Assembly (NCBI RefSeq): GCF_021026315.1
Contig: NZ_JAJNCX010000007.1
Location: forward strand, 1-64,000
Reading direction: 5' to 3'
Origin: Rhizobium sp. C4
GTDB lineage: Bacteria; Pseudomonadota; Alphaproteobacteria; Rhizobiales; Rhizobiaceae
Length of the DNA stretch: 64,000 nucleotides
Shown here: piece after piece, positions 26,111 to 35,790 of the stretch
How positions within the stretch are numbered: position 1 is the stretch's first letter
How the letters are laid out: each line of letters opens with the position of its first letter
Translations under genes and position numbers: made by a program
The notes under the pieces: generated by a model
Told to the model about the DNA's origin: nothing
Database searches by the model: none
What the model saw: only the letters and a program-made list of their open reading frames with translations

Positions 26111-27244
26111 ATGACCTCGCAGCGCATCCTCGACTTTTTCAAGACCCGCCAGCCGGAAGGTCCGTGCCTCGTCGTCGATCTCGATGTCGTCGCCGGCAAT
26201 TTCAAGGCATTTCGTCATGCCCTGCCGGACAGCAACATCTATTATGCGGTCAAGGCGAACCCCGCTCCGGAAGTTCTGCGTCTTCTCGCAGGCCTCGGCT
26301 CCAACTTCGATTGCGCGTCCGTCGCTGAAATCGAAATGGCGCTGGATGCCGGCGCGACGGCAGCCCGCATTTCCTTTGGCAACACGATCAAGAAGGAGCG
26401 CGACGTCGCCCGTGCGCATGCACTCGGTGTCAACCTTTACGCCGTCGACAGCCACGAGGAAGTCGAGAAGATTGCGCGTGCGGCTCCCGGCGCCCGAGTC
26501 TTCTGCCGCGTGCTGACGAATGGCGAAGGTGCCGAATGGCCGCTTTCCCGCAAGTTCGGCTGCGTGCCGCAGATGGCTGTCGACGTGCTCGTCTATGCGC
26601 ATCAGCTGGGCCTTGAGTCCTTCGGCGTCTCGTTCCATGTCGGTTCGCAGATGACCAAGGTCGATGCCTGGGATGCCGCACTCGCAGACGCCAAGCGCGT
26701 CTTCGTGTCGCTGGCCAAGCAGGGCATCGAGCTGAAGATGGTCAACATGGGCGGTGGCTTCCCGACGAAGTACCTGAAGGACATTCCGTCGGCAGAAGCC
26801 TATGGCCAGGCGATCTTCGCGTCGCTGTCCAAGCATTTCGGCAACCGGATCCCGATGACCATCATCGAGCCGGGCCGCGGCATGGTCGGCAATGCGGGCG
26901 TGATCAAGGCGGAAGTCGTCCTGATCTCGAAGAAGTCGGACAATGACGAACACCGATGGGTCTTCCTGGACATCGGCAAGTTCGGCGGTCTGGCCGAAAC
27001 GATGGACGAGGCGATCCGCTACCCGATCCGCACGGAACGCGATGCCGACGACATGGGCCTTTGCGTGCTGGCCGGCCCGACCTGCGATTCCGCGGATGTC
27101 ATGTACGAGAAGAACATGTATCCGCTGCCGCTCTCGCTCACCATCGGTGACGAGGTGCTGATCGAAGGCACGGGCGCCTACACGACGACCTATTCGGCCG
27201 TCGCCTTCAACGGCTTCGATCCGCTGAAGTCATACTGCATCTGA
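26111..27244 (+). CDS. odc: ornithine decarboxylase (PLP fold type III)
   Basis: This enzyme converts ornithine (and in some relatives lysine) to putrescine, the first polyamine step. The 377-residue protein has the PLP-binding Lys48 in YYAVKANP, the glycine-rich phosphate-binding MGGGFP and EPGRGMV, and the Cys/Asp active-site motif GPTCDSADV. The ATG at 26111 follows GGAGACCCGCC. Rhizobial homologues are often bifunctional ornithine/lysine decarboxylases. It is preceded by a long structured leader and followed by an intrinsic terminator at 27252-27275. Confidence 0.95.
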   Translation: MTSQRILDFFKTRQPEGPCLVVDLDVVAGNFKAFRHALPDSNIYYAVKANPAPEVLRLLAGLGSNFDCASVAEIEMALDAGATAARISFGNTIKKERDVARAHALGVNLYAVDSHEEVEKIARAAPGARVFCRVLTNGEGAEWPLSRKFGCVPQMAVDVLVYAHQLGLESFGVSFHVGSQMTKVDAWDAALADAKRVFVSLAKQGIELKMVNMGGGFPTKYLKDIPSAEAYGQAIFASLSKHFGNRIPMTIIEPGRGMVGNAGVIKAEVVLISKKSDNDEHRWVFLDIGKFGGLAETMDEAIRYPIRTERDADDMGLCVLAGPTCDSADVMYEKNMYPLPLSLTIGDEVLIEGTGAYTTTYSAVAFNGFDPLKSYCI

Positions 27245-27251
27245 TCGATCG

Positions 27252-27275
27252 CGCCCCGGATCATCCGGGGCGTTT
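27252..27275 (+). terminator. terminator after ornithine decarboxylase
   Basis: CGCCCCGGAT and ATCCGGGGCG form a GC-rich hairpin only 8 bp after the stop region, followed by a short TTT run. Confidence 0.65.
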
Positions 27276-27475
27276 CGAGCCGGCCTCGAAACCGTCACGA
27301 AGCCTTCATCTGCCGTTCAGACAGGAACGGTTACCAAGGTTTCCAGACTGAATTGAAGCAGGTTTGAAAGACGATCGGTCGGCAACGACCACACGCCGGC
27401 GCCCTGGGAAGGGGCGCGGCACTCACCCTCAGTATCCGGGCCGCATTGAGCGGTATTGAAGTTCGGGAGGCCAAA

Positions 27476-28063
27476 ATGGCCCTTGTTCTTGACGTCCTTC
27501 GCGCTAGCCATGCGCCTGAATTCACAATCGAGCCGGAAGCTGCCGGCGATGTCGTTGCCCGCGAGCGCCTGCTCGACGTTGCCATGGGCCCGAACCGCCG
27601 CAAGAAGTCGTCAGAGAAGCTGCGCCGTGGCCGGCTGCCGGCCGAGGGCCTTGCTTTCGTGGCGCGTGACCGCGCCGGCCACGTCATCGGCACCGTGCGT
27701 CTTTGGAACGTTCATGCCGGCATCACGCCGGCAGGCGCGCCGCTGCCGGCCCTGCTGCTCGGTCCGCTTGCCGTCGATGCCGCCTTCGAAGGCAAGGGCA
27801 TTGGCGCGAGCCTGATGCGCGCGGCGATCTTCGAAGCCCGCCGGCTCGGCCATGGTGCGATCCTGCTCGTCGGCGATGCGCCCTACTACGAGCGTTTCGG
27901 CTTCTTTGCCGACAAGACCACGACGCTGATGATGCCGGGTCCGTTCGAGCGGTCGCGCTTCCTGGCGCTGGAGCTGGAAGACGGCTGGCTCAAGGGTGCC
28001 GCCGGCCTTCTCGTGCCCTGCGGCCGCAAGCTTTCGGTCGCGCCGATCAAGAAGGCGGCCTGA
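27476..28063 (+). CDS. GNAT-family N-acetyltransferase
   Basis: This 195-residue acetyltransferase has the acetyl-CoA loop in AAFEGKGIGASLMRAAI and a C-terminal FYERFGFF-like segment (YYERFGFFADKT), similar to the YhbS group. The substrate is unknown. The start at 27476 (MALVLD) is supported by GGGAGG 5 bases upstream; the frame opens at 27446. It lies just downstream of ornithine decarboxylase, an arrangement seen in several Rhizobiales, so a role in polyamine acetylation is possible but unproven. Confidence 0.88.
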   Translation: MALVLDVLRASHAPEFTIEPEAAGDVVARERLLDVAMGPNRRKKSSEKLRRGRLPAEGLAFVARDRAGHVIGTVRLWNVHAGITPAGAPLPALLLGPLAVDAAFEGKGIGASLMRAAIFEARRLGHGAILLVGDAPYYERFGFFADKTTTLMMPGPFERSRFLALELEDGWLKGAAGLLVPCGRKLSVAPIKKAA

Positions 28064-28089
28064 ACCGTCCCTGTTCATGCGTCAAGCTC

Positions 28090-28119
28090 ATGCCGGTTCC
28101 GAAAGGGGCCGGCATTTTT
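28090..28119 (+). terminator. terminator after the acetyltransferase gene
   Basis: An 11-bp stem (ATGCCGGTTCC with GGGGCCGGCAT, two G-T pairs) closed by a GAAA tetraloop is followed by TTTTT. It insulates the pst operon from the upstream genes. Confidence 0.85.
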
Positions 28120-28298
28120 GCGTTTGCGGGTGGTGAGCGACATGCCCCCGGCGCGGGACTCGCAGGCGTTGCATCCGCATTGTAACAATCGCTGTCGCAA
28201 AGGCTGCGCACGGCGGCGTTTGCCCGGCCATTGCTGAAATATGGTTAACGTTTTGATAATATGTGGCTTTCCGGGAGGCGCCCCTGTGCCGTTCCGGG

Positions 28299-28327
28299 CT
28301 GTCATATATCCTTCATACAAGTGTCAC
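28299..28327 (+). promoter_or_regulatory. Pho box, three half-sites, upstream of pstS
   Basis: CTGTCAT (28299), CCTTCAT (28310) and GTGTCAC (28321) are spaced exactly 11 bp apart, matching the CTGTCAT-N4 repeat bound by PhoB. They lie 99-127 bp before the pstS start, so PhoB activation under phosphate limitation is expected. Confidence 0.85.
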
Positions 28328-28425
28328 ATAAGCGTAACTCCCGGAGCCTAATGAACCCCCGAAGCCGCGATCCTTGTGAGAGGGACGGCCTGAAGGAATT
28401 ACCATCACGTACAGGGAGAACTGCC

Positions 28426-29454
28426 GTGAACCTCATCCGCAAATTCGCAGTCGGCGCCGCCGCTGCCGCACTCAGCCTCACGCTCGCAGGCGCATCTTTC
28501 GCAGCCGACATCACGGGTGCAGGCTCCAGCTTCATCAACCCGGTTCTGTCCAAGTGGGCTGAAGGCTACAAGGCTGCCACCAGCAACACCATCAACTACC
28601 AGTCGGTTGGTTCGGGCGCTGGCATCAAGCAGCTGCTCGCCAAGACGGTTGTCTTCGGCGCTACCGACAAGCCGATGAGCGACGCCGACCTCGAGAAGAA
28701 CGGCCTTGCCCAGTTCCCGATGATCTCCGGCGGCATCGTCGTGACCTATAACGTCGACGGCGCAAAGCCGGGCGAGCTGGTATTTGACGGCGAAACGCTC
28801 GCCGGCATCTTCCTCGGCAAGATCACCAAGTGGGACGACGCTGCTCTCAAGAAGCTGAACCCCGACGTCAAGCTGCCCTCCACGCCGATCTCGGTTGTTT
28901 ACCGCGCTGACGGTTCGGGCACGACCTTCAACTTCACGAACTACCTCTCGAAGGTTTCGCCGGAGTGGAAGGAAAAGGTTGGTTCGGACACGGCCGTTCA
29001 GTGGCCGGTCGGCTTCGGCGCCAAGGGCTCTGAAGGCGTATCCACGACGGTCGCCCAGACCGCCGGCTCGATCTCCTACGTCGAATACTCCTACGTTGTA
29101 GCCAACAAGATGGGCTTCTCGAAGATGAAGAACGCCGCTGGCAAGATCGTTGAGCCGAAGCTCGACACCTTTGCCGCTGCCGCTTCGAACGCCGACTGGA
29201 AGGGCGCGAAGAACTTCAACGTGATGATCACCAACCAGGCTGGCGACAACACCTGGCCGATCGCTGCCTCGACCTGGGTTCTGCTCTACAAGACCCCGAC
29301 CGACAAGGCTCTGAACGACGGCGCTCTCGACTTCTTCAAGTGGGCCTATGAAAAGGGCCAGAAGGACGCCACCACCCTGAACTACGTCGCCATTCCGGAC
29401 GCAGTATCGAAGATCGTGGTTGAATCCTGGAAGAAAGACTTCGCTACGAAGTAA
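28426..29454 (+). CDS. pstS: phosphate ABC transporter, periplasmic binding protein PstS
   Basis: PstS captures phosphate in the periplasm for the PstCAB importer. The 342-residue protein starts at GTG 28426, with CAGGGAG 6 bases upstream, and has a signal peptide ending [13 protein letters not shown]. Phosphate-binding segments [22 protein letters not shown] and [15 protein letters not shown] are all present. The open frame begins at 28261 but the earlier part runs through the Pho box and is not coding. An intrinsic attenuator separates it from pstC. Confidence 0.97.
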   Translation: MNLIRKFAVGAAAAALSLTLAGASFAADITGAGSSFINPVLSKWAEGYKAATSNTINYQSVGSGAGIKQLLAKTVVFGATDKPMSDADLEKNGLAQFPMISGGIVVTYNVDGAKPGELVFDGETLAGIFLGKITKWDDAALKKLNPDVKLPSTPISVVYRADGSGTTFNFTNYLSKVSPEWKEKVGSDTAVQWPVGFGAKGSEGVSTTVAQTAGSISYVEYSYVVANKMGFSKMKNAAGKIVEPKLDTFAAAASNADWKGAKNFNVMITNQAGDNTWPIAASTWVLLYKTPTDKALNDGALDFFKWAYEKGQKDATTLNYVAIPDAVSKIVVESWKKDFATK

Positions 29455-29476
29455 TCTGCGCCACGGCGCGAAATCG

Positions 29477-29506
29477 GCGGACAGAGATAATCTCTGTCCG
29501 CTTTTT
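29477..29506 (+). terminator. partial terminator between pstS and pstC
   Basis: GCGGACAGAGA (29477-29487) and TCTCTGTCCGC (29491-29501) form a perfect 11-bp stem followed by TTTTT. Such a structure is expected to let only some transcripts continue, giving more PstS than membrane subunits. Confidence 0.85.
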
Positions 29507-29529
29507 ATGACCGGGACAGGGGTTGCAGA

Positions 29530-30504
29530 ATGGTCGATGCGACGACAAACGGGGCTGATTTTTCGCGGGTGGACGTTGCTGCCATCACGAAAACATTCAA
29601 GCTACAGGACCGCATATTCTACTTCATGACACTGGCATCGGCCGCACTGGTCGTCCTGATGCTGCTCGCCATTCTCGTCGTTCTGGTGATCGACGCGCTT
29701 CCGACGTTCCAGACCTATGGACTGTCCTTCCTCTGGGGCACGGTCTGGAGTGCGCCAACGGAAAAGTTTGGCGCTGTTCCCGCTGTTCTCGGCACGATGA
29801 TCAGCTCGCTGATCGCCATGCTGATCGCCGTGCCGCTCTCCTTCGGCATCGCCATATTCCTGACGGAACTCTGCCCTGGCCCGCTGCGCCGCCCGATCGG
29901 GACGGCCATCGAACTGCTCGCCGGCGTTCCCTCCATCATCTACGGCATTGTCGGCCTCTTCGTGCTCGTGCCGCTGATGCAGCTTTACATCCTGCCCTTC
30001 CTGATCGCGACGGTCGGCCAGGTTCCGGTTATCGGCTACCTGTTCCAGCCGCCGGCGCCGGGCGTGGGCCTGCTGACCGCCAGCCTCGTGCTCGCCATCA
30101 TGGTTCTGCCCTTCATCACGGCCATCACCCGCGACGTGTTCCTGACCGTCCCGCCGATGCTGCGTGAATCGGCCTACGGGATGGGCATGACGACCTGGGA
30201 AGTTGCCCGCAATATTCTCATTCCCTATACCCGTCGCGGTCTCGTCGGCGGCGTCATGCTTGGTCTCGGCCGTGCGCTGGGTGAAACCATGGCCGTGACC
30301 TTTGTGGTCGGTTCGGTAACGCGCCTGCAGGCCTCGATCATCTCGCCCTCCACCACGATCTCTGCGCAGATCGCCAATACGTTCGGCGAAGCAGACGGGC
30401 TGCAGCTTTCGAGCCTGATCGCCCTTGGCCTCCTGCTCTTCATCCTGTCGTTCTGCGTGCTCGCGCTGGCGAAGTGGATGATTGGCCGCTCTGACTCGCT
30501 CTGA
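29530..30504 (+). CDS. pstC: phosphate ABC transporter permease PstC
   Basis: This 324-residue inner-membrane permease of the high-affinity phosphate importer has about six to seven membrane helices and the ABC coupling region with GMTTWEVARNILIP and LGRALGETMAVTFV (the EAA loop that meets PstB). It carries an N-terminal cytoplasmic extension of about 30 residues. It follows pstS across the attenuator and is 10 bp ahead of pstA. Confidence 0.95.
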   Translation: MVDATTNGADFSRVDVAAITKTFKLQDRIFYFMTLASAALVVLMLLAILVVLVIDALPTFQTYGLSFLWGTVWSAPTEKFGAVPAVLGTMISSLIAMLIAVPLSFGIAIFLTELCPGPLRRPIGTAIELLAGVPSIIYGIVGLFVLVPLMQLYILPFLIATVGQVPVIGYLFQPPAPGVGLLTASLVLAIMVLPFITAITRDVFLTVPPMLRESAYGMGMTTWEVARNILIPYTRRGLVGGVMLGLGRALGETMAVTFVVGSVTRLQASIISPSTTISAQIANTFGEADGLQLSSLIALGLLLFILSFCVLALAKWMIGRSDSL

Positions 30505-30514
30505 GGATTGAACC

Positions 30515-31366
30515 ATGGAAGATACCATTCGTCAGAACATCATGTCGCGGCGCTACGCGCGCAACCGGTTGATGATGACGCTCTCGCTCGTCGCCACCGC
30601 TCTTGGCATGTTCTTCCTCGCGGTGATCCTCGGCACGCTTCTTTTCCACGGCGTGTCGTCCTTGAGCATCGACGTCTTCACGATGAGCATTCCTGCCGAA
30701 GGTTCGCGCGGCGGTCTGCTGAACGCGATCTACGGAAGCTTTCTCCTGACGTTCTTCGCGATCCTGATCGCAGCGCCGATCGGCATTCTTGCGGGCACCT
30801 ATCTCGTGGAATATGCCAACGGTTCGAAGCTCGCTGAAGCCGCCAAGTTCATCAACGACATCCTCCTGTCCGCACCCTCGATCATCATCGGCGTCTTCGT
30901 CTATGGCGCGATCGTGGTGCCGATGCATGGCAACTCGGCCATCGCCGGTATCGTGGCTCTTGCGCTGATCGCGCTGCCGGTGGTGAACCGGACGACACAG
31001 GACATGCTTCTGCTGGTGCCGAATGCGCTGCGCGAAGCGACCGCCGCGCTTGGTGCGCCGCGCTGGAAGTCGATGGTCATGGTCATCTATCGTTCCGCGT
31101 GGACGGGTATCCTCACGGGTATTCTGCTCGCCACCGCCCGCATCAGCGGCGAAACGGCGCCGCTGCTCTTCACGGCAGGCTATTCCAAGTTCATGAATGG
31201 CGGCTTCACTGGTCCGATTGCCACGCTGCCGGTTGCCATCAATACCCTCGCCGCCGATCCGGGCGAGGATCTCAAACGCCTGGCTTGGGCCGGCGCGCTG
31301 ATCATCACCGTCGCGATCCTCGCCATCAACATCATTGCCCGCCTGATGGGCGGCCGCCGCCAGTGA
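30515..31366 (+). CDS. pstA: phosphate ABC transporter permease PstA
   Basis: This is the second permease subunit, 283 residues, with about six membrane helices and the EAA-type loop ALGAPRWKSMVMVIYRSA. ARISGETAPLLF matches the PstA family, and a short cytoplasmic N-terminus (RQNIMSRRYARNR) is basic as expected. It lies 10 bp after pstC and 27 bp before pstB, so one transcript is likely. Confidence 0.95.
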   Translation: MEDTIRQNIMSRRYARNRLMMTLSLVATALGMFFLAVILGTLLFHGVSSLSIDVFTMSIPAEGSRGGLLNAIYGSFLLTFFAILIAAPIGILAGTYLVEYANGSKLAEAAKFINDILLSAPSIIIGVFVYGAIVVPMHGNSAIAGIVALALIALPVVNRTTQDMLLLVPNALREATAALGAPRWKSMVMVIYRSAWTGILTGILLATARISGETAPLLFTAGYSKFMNGGFTGPIATLPVAINTLAADPGEDLKRLAWAGALIITVAILAINIIARLMGGRRQ

Positions 31367-31393
31367 CGCTGACGCAAAGATAGGAATGGAATT

Positions 31394-32227
31394 ATGAACA
31401 TGACCGATATGAATTCCCAGAGCGTCATCCAGAACCGTGGCGGCTCCTTTGGCCCGGCAGATCTCGAAATGCCGGTGAAGGTCGAAGTCAAGAATCTCGA
31501 CTTCACCTACCAGAACGGCCATCGCGTGCTGAAGAACGTCAACATGAAGATCCGCGACAAGACGGTCACGGCCTTCATCGGCCCGTCGGGCTGTGGCAAG
31601 TCCACGCTGCTGCGCACCTTCAACCGCATGTACGATCTCTATCCGGGCCAGAAGGTCGAGGGCGAGATTCTGCTCGACGGCAAGAACATCCTTTCCAAGG
31701 ATGTCGACCTGAACAACCTGCGCGCCAAGGTCGGCATGGTGTTCCAGAAGCCGACGCCGTTCCCGATGTCGATCTACGAAAACATCGCCTTCGGCGTTCG
31801 TCTTTACGAGAAGATCTCGAAGTCCGAGATGAACGACCGCGTTGAGGCGGCGCTGACGGAAGCAGCCCTCTGGGGCGAAGTGAAGGACAAGATCAACCAG
31901 TCGGGTCTCGGTCTTTCCGGTGGTCAGCAGCAGCGCCTCTGCATCGCCCGCGCGATCGCCGTGAAGCCCTCGGTGCTCCTCCTCGACGAACCGGCCTCGG
32001 CGCTCGACCCGATCTCGACGGCGAAGATCGAGGAGTTGATCGAATCACTCCGTTCGCAGTATTGCATTGCCATCGTGACGCATAACATGCAGCAGGCAGC
32101 CCGTACCTCGCAGTACACCGCCTTCATGTATCTCGGCGAACTGGTCGAATTCGACTCGACCGACAAGCTCTTCAGCGCGCCGAGCCAGCAGCGCACGAGC
32201 GACTACATCACCGGCCGCTTCGGCTGA
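31394..32227 (+). CDS. pstB: phosphate ABC transporter ATPase PstB
   Basis: This 277-residue ATPase of the phosphate importer has Walker [10 protein letters not shown], signature [14 protein letters not shown], Walker [13 protein letters not shown] and the H-loop VTHNMQQA. It is the last gene of the pst operon here: in many rhizobia phoU and phoB follow directly, but in this window the next sequence is an intergenic repeat and then the leftward epmB gene. Confidence 0.97.
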   Translation: MNMTDMNSQSVIQNRGGSFGPADLEMPVKVEVKNLDFTYQNGHRVLKNVNMKIRDKTVTAFIGPSGCGKSTLLRTFNRMYDLYPGQKVEGEILLDGKNILSKDVDLNNLRAKVGMVFQKPTPFPMSIYENIAFGVRLYEKISKSEMNDRVEAALTEAALWGEVKDKINQSGLGLSGGQQQRLCIARAIAVKPSVLLLDEPASALDPISTAKIEELIESLRSQYCIAIVTHNMQQAARTSQYTAFMYLGELVEFDSTDKLFSAPSQQRTSDYITGRFG

Positions 32228-32532
32228 GTGGACCGATCCGGAACGTTCGCGTTCCTACCGGCGGGTTGTCTGGAGGCGGCCCGCCGGTTTTTTTGTTTTT
32301 GGGCAGGGTCTTGTTGCGGTGCCTGTCGGTGATTGTGGCACCCCCCTCTGCCTTGCCAGGCATCTCCCCCGCAAGGGGGGAGATCGGCAAGGCGGCACCA
32401 CATCCGTCTCCCCCCTTGTGGGGGAGATGGCGGCAGCCAGAGGGGGACTTTGCCAAAGGCGCCGAGCAAGCGGAAAAAGACCCCTCCCCAACCCTCCCCA
32501 CAAGGGGGAGGGGGAGTGACCGTTGTGCCTTA
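32228..32532. repeat. rhizobial intergenic palindromic mosaic repeat (RIME-like), copy 1
   Basis: This 305-bp gap between pstB and epmB holds GC-rich palindromes: GGCATCTCCCCC paired with GGGGGGAGATCG (about 32360-32386), CGTCTCCCCC with GGGGGAGATGG (about 32405-32430), and CCCTCCCCACAAGGGGGAGG (about 32493-32512). Closely similar sequence occurs at 35545-35592. Such mosaic elements are common between genes in Rhizobiaceae. A weaker hairpin CGGCGGGTTG...GCCCGCCGG near 32258-32288, followed by TTTTTTTG, is a probable terminator for pstB. Confidence 0.7.
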
Positions 32533-33570
32533 TCACGGATACCGATGCTGCCCGCCGCGATAGTCGGTGACGGTGAGGCCGGCATCATCGCTGCCATGCT
32601 CGGCGGCATTCACATAGGCCTTGCCGTGGCCGCCCGGAATGTCGAGCACGTAATGCGGCTGACAGAGGCCGGAGAGCCGGCCGCGCAGCGAGGCGACCAG
32701 CGCCTGGCCTTCCTCGACCGTCAGACGGAAATGCGCGGTTCCGGGTGCGAGGTCCGGGTGGTGCAGGTAATAGGGCTTGATGCGGTTTTCGACGAAGGTG
32801 CGCATCAGTCGTGCCAGCACCTCCGCATCGTCATTGACGCCATTGAGCAGCACCGATTGGCTGACCATGGCAATGCCGGCATCGGTGAGGCGCGCGCAGG
32901 CCTTGCGCCCGGCGGCGGTGAATTCGTCCGGATGGTTGGCGTGGAGCGCGACATAGACGGTCTTGCCGGTGGCGCGCAGCAGCGCGATCAGTTCACCCGA
33001 AATCCGCTCCGGATCGACCAGGGGCACGCGGGAATGGAAGCGGATCACCTTCACATGGTCGATCTGCGAGAGCGGCTCCAGCAGCTTTTCCAGCCGGCGC
33101 GGCGAGAGAACCAGCGGGTCGCCACCGGTCAGGATGACTTCCCAGATCTCCTTGTGCTCGCGGATATAGGCGAGCGCCGCATCGAGCTTTTCGGCGGCCA
33201 GCAGGCCGTCACCGGCGGGGCCGACCATTTCGCGGCGGAAGCAGAAGCGGCAGTAGACCGGGCAAACATGCACTGCCTTGAGCAGAACGCGGTCCGGATA
33301 GCGATGCACCACGCCCTCGACCGGCGTGAAGCGCCTGTCGGAGATCGGGTCGGCGCTCTCTTCGGGCAGGATATCGAGTTCGCGGGCATCGGGGATGAAC
33401 TGCCGCGCCATGGCGCTGTCCGGTCCGGCGCGCTCGATCACGGCCGCCATTTCCGGCGTCACGGCAACCGCATAGCGCGCCGCCACGGCCTCAAGGGCAG
33501 GGGACGGCGTAACGAGCCCGGCGAGGGCCAGATCATCCAGCGTGGTCAGCGATGCGCCGGCCTTGATCAT
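32533..33570 (-). CDS. epmB: EF-P lysylation radical-SAM enzyme EpmB (lysine 2,3-aminomutase family)
   Basis: EpmB converts alpha-lysine to beta-lysine for attachment to elongation factor P. The 345-residue protein has the radical-SAM cluster motif CPVYCRFC (Cys103, Cys107, Cys110), GGDPLVLS and a PLP-lysine region near the C-terminus (DIPGGHGK). The ATG at 33570 overlaps the epmA stop by ATGA; the open frame runs on upstream through epmA but is not used. Next to epmA and efp, its function is secure. Confidence 0.93.
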   Translation of the reverse strand: MIKAGASLTTLDDLALAGLVTPSPALEAVAARYAVAVTPEMAAVIERAGPDSAMARQFIPDARELDILPEESADPISDRRFTPVEGVVHRYPDRVLLKAVHVCPVYCRFCFRREMVGPAGDGLLAAEKLDAALAYIREHKEIWEVILTGGDPLVLSPRRLEKLLEPLSQIDHVKVIRFHSRVPLVDPERISGELIALLRATGKTVYVALHANHPDEFTAAGRKACARLTDAGIAMVSQSVLLNGVNDDAEVLARLMRTFVENRIKPYYLHHPDLAPGTAHFRLTVEEGQALVASLRGRLSGLCQPHYVLDIPGGHGKAYVNAAEHGSDDAGLTVTDYRGGQHRYP

Positions 33571-34655
33571 GGCGCGAACTCCGCCGCAAATTCCGCCACC
33601 GGGGTCCAGATGACATCCTCGATCCGCCGCGCGCCGGTGGCGAGCATGGCCAGCCGGTCGAAGCCGAGTGCGATGCCGCTTGCTTCCGGCATGATGTCGA
33701 GTGCGGCCAGAAAATCCTCGTCGATCGGATAGCGCTCGCCATAGATGCGGGCCTTTTCGGCCATTTCCATCTCGAAGCGCCGGCGTTGCTCGGCGGCGTC
33801 GGTGAGTTCGCCAAAGGCGTTGGCGAGTTCCACGCCGCAGGCATAAAGCTCGAAGCGTTCGGCCACGCGGGCATCGCGCGGCGCGCGGCGGGCAAGGGCG
33901 GCTTCCGCCACCGGATATTCGCAAAGGATCGTGGCGCGGCCTTGGCCCAGATGCGGCTCGACCTTGCCGACGATCACCTTGGAGAAGAGATCGGCCCAGG
34001 TGTCGTCGTCGGAAACGCTGAGGTCTTTTGCGCGCATCTGCGTTGCCAGAGCCTCGCGGTCCGTCGTTCCGTCGGGATGGATGGTGGCCAGCAGATCGAT
34101 GTCGGCATGGCGCTGGAAGGCGTCCGCCACGGTCAGCCGTTCGGGCTCGGCAAAGGGGTCGCATTCGTGGCCGGCGAAGCGGAAGCGGTCCATCCCGGTC
34201 GTGCGGGCGGAAAGTGCCAGCAGGGACGCACAGTCGCGCATCAGCTGATCATAGGTCTCGCCGGCGCGATACCATTCCAGCATGGTGAATTCTGGATGGT
34301 GCAGCGGACCGCGCTCGCGGTTGCGCCAGACATGGGCGAAGGTGCAAAGCCGCGTTTCGCCGGCGGCCAGCAGTTTCTTGGCGGCAAATTCCGGCGAGGT
34401 GTGGAGATAGAAGGGCAGGGCGCGGCCATCGATCGTCAGCGCCTGCGTGCGGAAGGCGTGCAGATGCGCCTCGTTGCCAGGCGAGACCTGAAGCGCGGCC
34501 GTCTCCACCTCGACGAAATCCCGCTCGGCGAACCACAGGCGGAACGCGGCCATCAGCCGGTTGCGGCCCATCAGCAGGGGCCGGCGGTCGGCGTGGATAT
34601 GCGGTTGCCACCAGGGGCTTGTCTGAAGGCTCTGCCGGGGGGGCATCGGGGTCAT
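33567..34655 (-). CDS. epmA: EF-P--beta-lysine ligase EpmA
   Basis: EpmA is a truncated class II lysyl-tRNA synthetase relative (catalytic domain only, no tRNA-binding domain) that joins beta-lysine to a conserved lysine of elongation factor P. At 362 residues it has motif 2 FRNRERGPLHHPEFTMLEWY (here WRNRERGPLHHPEF) and motif 3 GIALGFDRLAML. It is slightly longer than the enterobacterial enzyme (about 325). It is divergent from efp and overlaps epmB. Confidence 0.95.
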   Translation of the reverse strand: MTPMPPRQSLQTSPWWQPHIHADRRPLLMGRNRLMAAFRLWFAERDFVEVETAALQVSPGNEAHLHAFRTQALTIDGRALPFYLHTSPEFAAKKLLAAGETRLCTFAHVWRNRERGPLHHPEFTMLEWYRAGETYDQLMRDCASLLALSARTTGMDRFRFAGHECDPFAEPERLTVADAFQRHADIDLLATIHPDGTTDREALATQMRAKDLSVSDDDTWADLFSKVIVGKVEPHLGQGRATILCEYPVAEAALARRAPRDARVAERFELYACGVELANAFGELTDAAEQRRRFEMEMAEKARIYGERYPIDEDFLAALDIMPEASGIALGFDRLAMLATGARRIEDVIWTPVAEFAAEFAP

Positions 34656-34808
34656 CGTCCGGTTACTCTTGAAGTCCGGCGAAATCTTCGCGTGCGGACT
34701 GGCCTTTTGCCTGAAATTGCGTTAGTGCGCCCGCAATGAACATTTCGGAACGCGGGCGGGCCATGCCGGTCCTTTAAGGCGCGTTTCATCGAGATACAAG
34801 GACGTCTT

Positions 34809-35378
34809 ATGGTCAAGATCATCGCCTCTTCGGTCCGCAAGGGCAATGTCCTCGAAGTCGAGGGCAAGCTTTATGTCGTACTGACCGCCCAGAACTTCCA
34901 CCCCGGCAAGGGCACGCCGGTCACGCAGGTCGACATGCGCCGCATCGTCGATGGCGTGAAGGTGTCGGAGCGCTGGAAGACGACCGAGCAGGTGGAGCGC
35001 GCCTTCGTCGAGGATTCCGCCTATTCCTACCTTTATAATGATGACGAAGGCTTCCACTTCATGAACCCGGAAACCTATGACCAGCTGGTCATGGACAAGG
35101 ATTCCGTCGGCGATGCCGCTGCCTATCTCGAAGAAGGCATGAGCGTCATCCTGCAGGTGTTTGAAGGCCGCGCACTGGCGATCGAACTGCCGCGCCACGC
35201 CACGCTCGAAATCATGGAGACCGAGCCGGTCGTCAAGGGCCAGACGGCTTCGTCCTCCTACAAGCCGGCGATCCTGTCGAACGGCGTCCGCACGCTCGTA
35301 CCCGGCCACATCACCCCCGGCACCCGCGTCGTCATCCTGACGGAAGACGGTTCCTACGTCGAACGCGCCAAGGATTGA
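34809..35378 (+). CDS. efp: elongation factor P
   Basis: EF-P rescues ribosomes stalled at polyproline stretches. The 189-residue protein has three beta-barrel domains; Lys34 in HPGKGTP is the residue modified by EpmA/EpmB. C-terminal signature segment: [19 protein letters not shown]. It is divergent from epmA (about 150 bp apart), giving the full EF-P lysylation set in one place. Confidence 0.97.
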   Translation: MVKIIASSVRKGNVLEVEGKLYVVLTAQNFHPGKGTPVTQVDMRRIVDGVKVSERWKTTEQVERAFVEDSAYSYLYNDDEGFHFMNPETYDQLVMDKDSVGDAAAYLEEGMSVILQVFEGRALAIELPRHATLEIMETEPVVKGQTASSSYKPAILSNGVRTLVPGHITPGTRVVILTEDGSYVERAKD

Positions 35379-35457
35379 TCGGGTCGCTGCCTGCCTCTTC
35401 CGGATGGGAGAGGGGTGGCGAAACGGTTTTCAGTTGTTCCGGTGTTCGCCGGATTCA

Positions 35458-35491
35458 TTCAGCCCGCGTTTTGCGGGCTGAATTGTTTCTT
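35458..35491 (+). terminator. terminator downstream of efp
   Basis: TTCAGCCCGC and GCGGGCTGAA pair over 10 bp with a GTTTT loop, followed by a T-rich tail (TTGTTTCTT), 80 bp after the efp stop. Confidence 0.8.
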
Positions 35492-35539
35492 GGGGTCTGC
35501 TTTTGGGTGTGGATGTCAGGGCATCGCGAACGCCGCACC

Positions 35540-35720
35540 ATACCCCCCTCTGCCCTGCCGGGCATCTCCCCCTCAAGGGGGTAGATCGGCAAGAGGCACC
35601 GGCATACCTCACCCTGAGGCGCCTGCGCAAAGCGCAGGCCTCGAAGGGTCATTGCCACAAGCGCATCCTTCGAGGCCGCCCTGCCGGCGGCACCTCAGGA
35701 TGAGGGTGGAGCGAGAGGCG
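35540..35720. repeat. RIME-like mosaic repeat, copy 2, plus a second palindromic repeat
   Basis: 35545-35592 repeats the CCCCTCTGCC...GGGCATCTCCCC...GATCGGCAAG pattern found at 32340-32390. Directly after it, 35606-35712 forms a long imperfect palindrome whose outer arms are ACCTCACCCTGAGGCGC and GGCACCTCAGGATGAGGGT, with inner arms GCCTGCG/CGCAGGC and CCTTCGAGG/CCTCGAAGG. These are typical intergenic mobile palindromes of Rhizobiaceae with no coding function. Confidence 0.7.
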
Positions 35721-35790
35721 GGCCGCCAATCTCCTGCCCCGCATCCTAAAAGCCATATTGAACTCCCTGCAAAAAAAGATGTTCGGAAAA

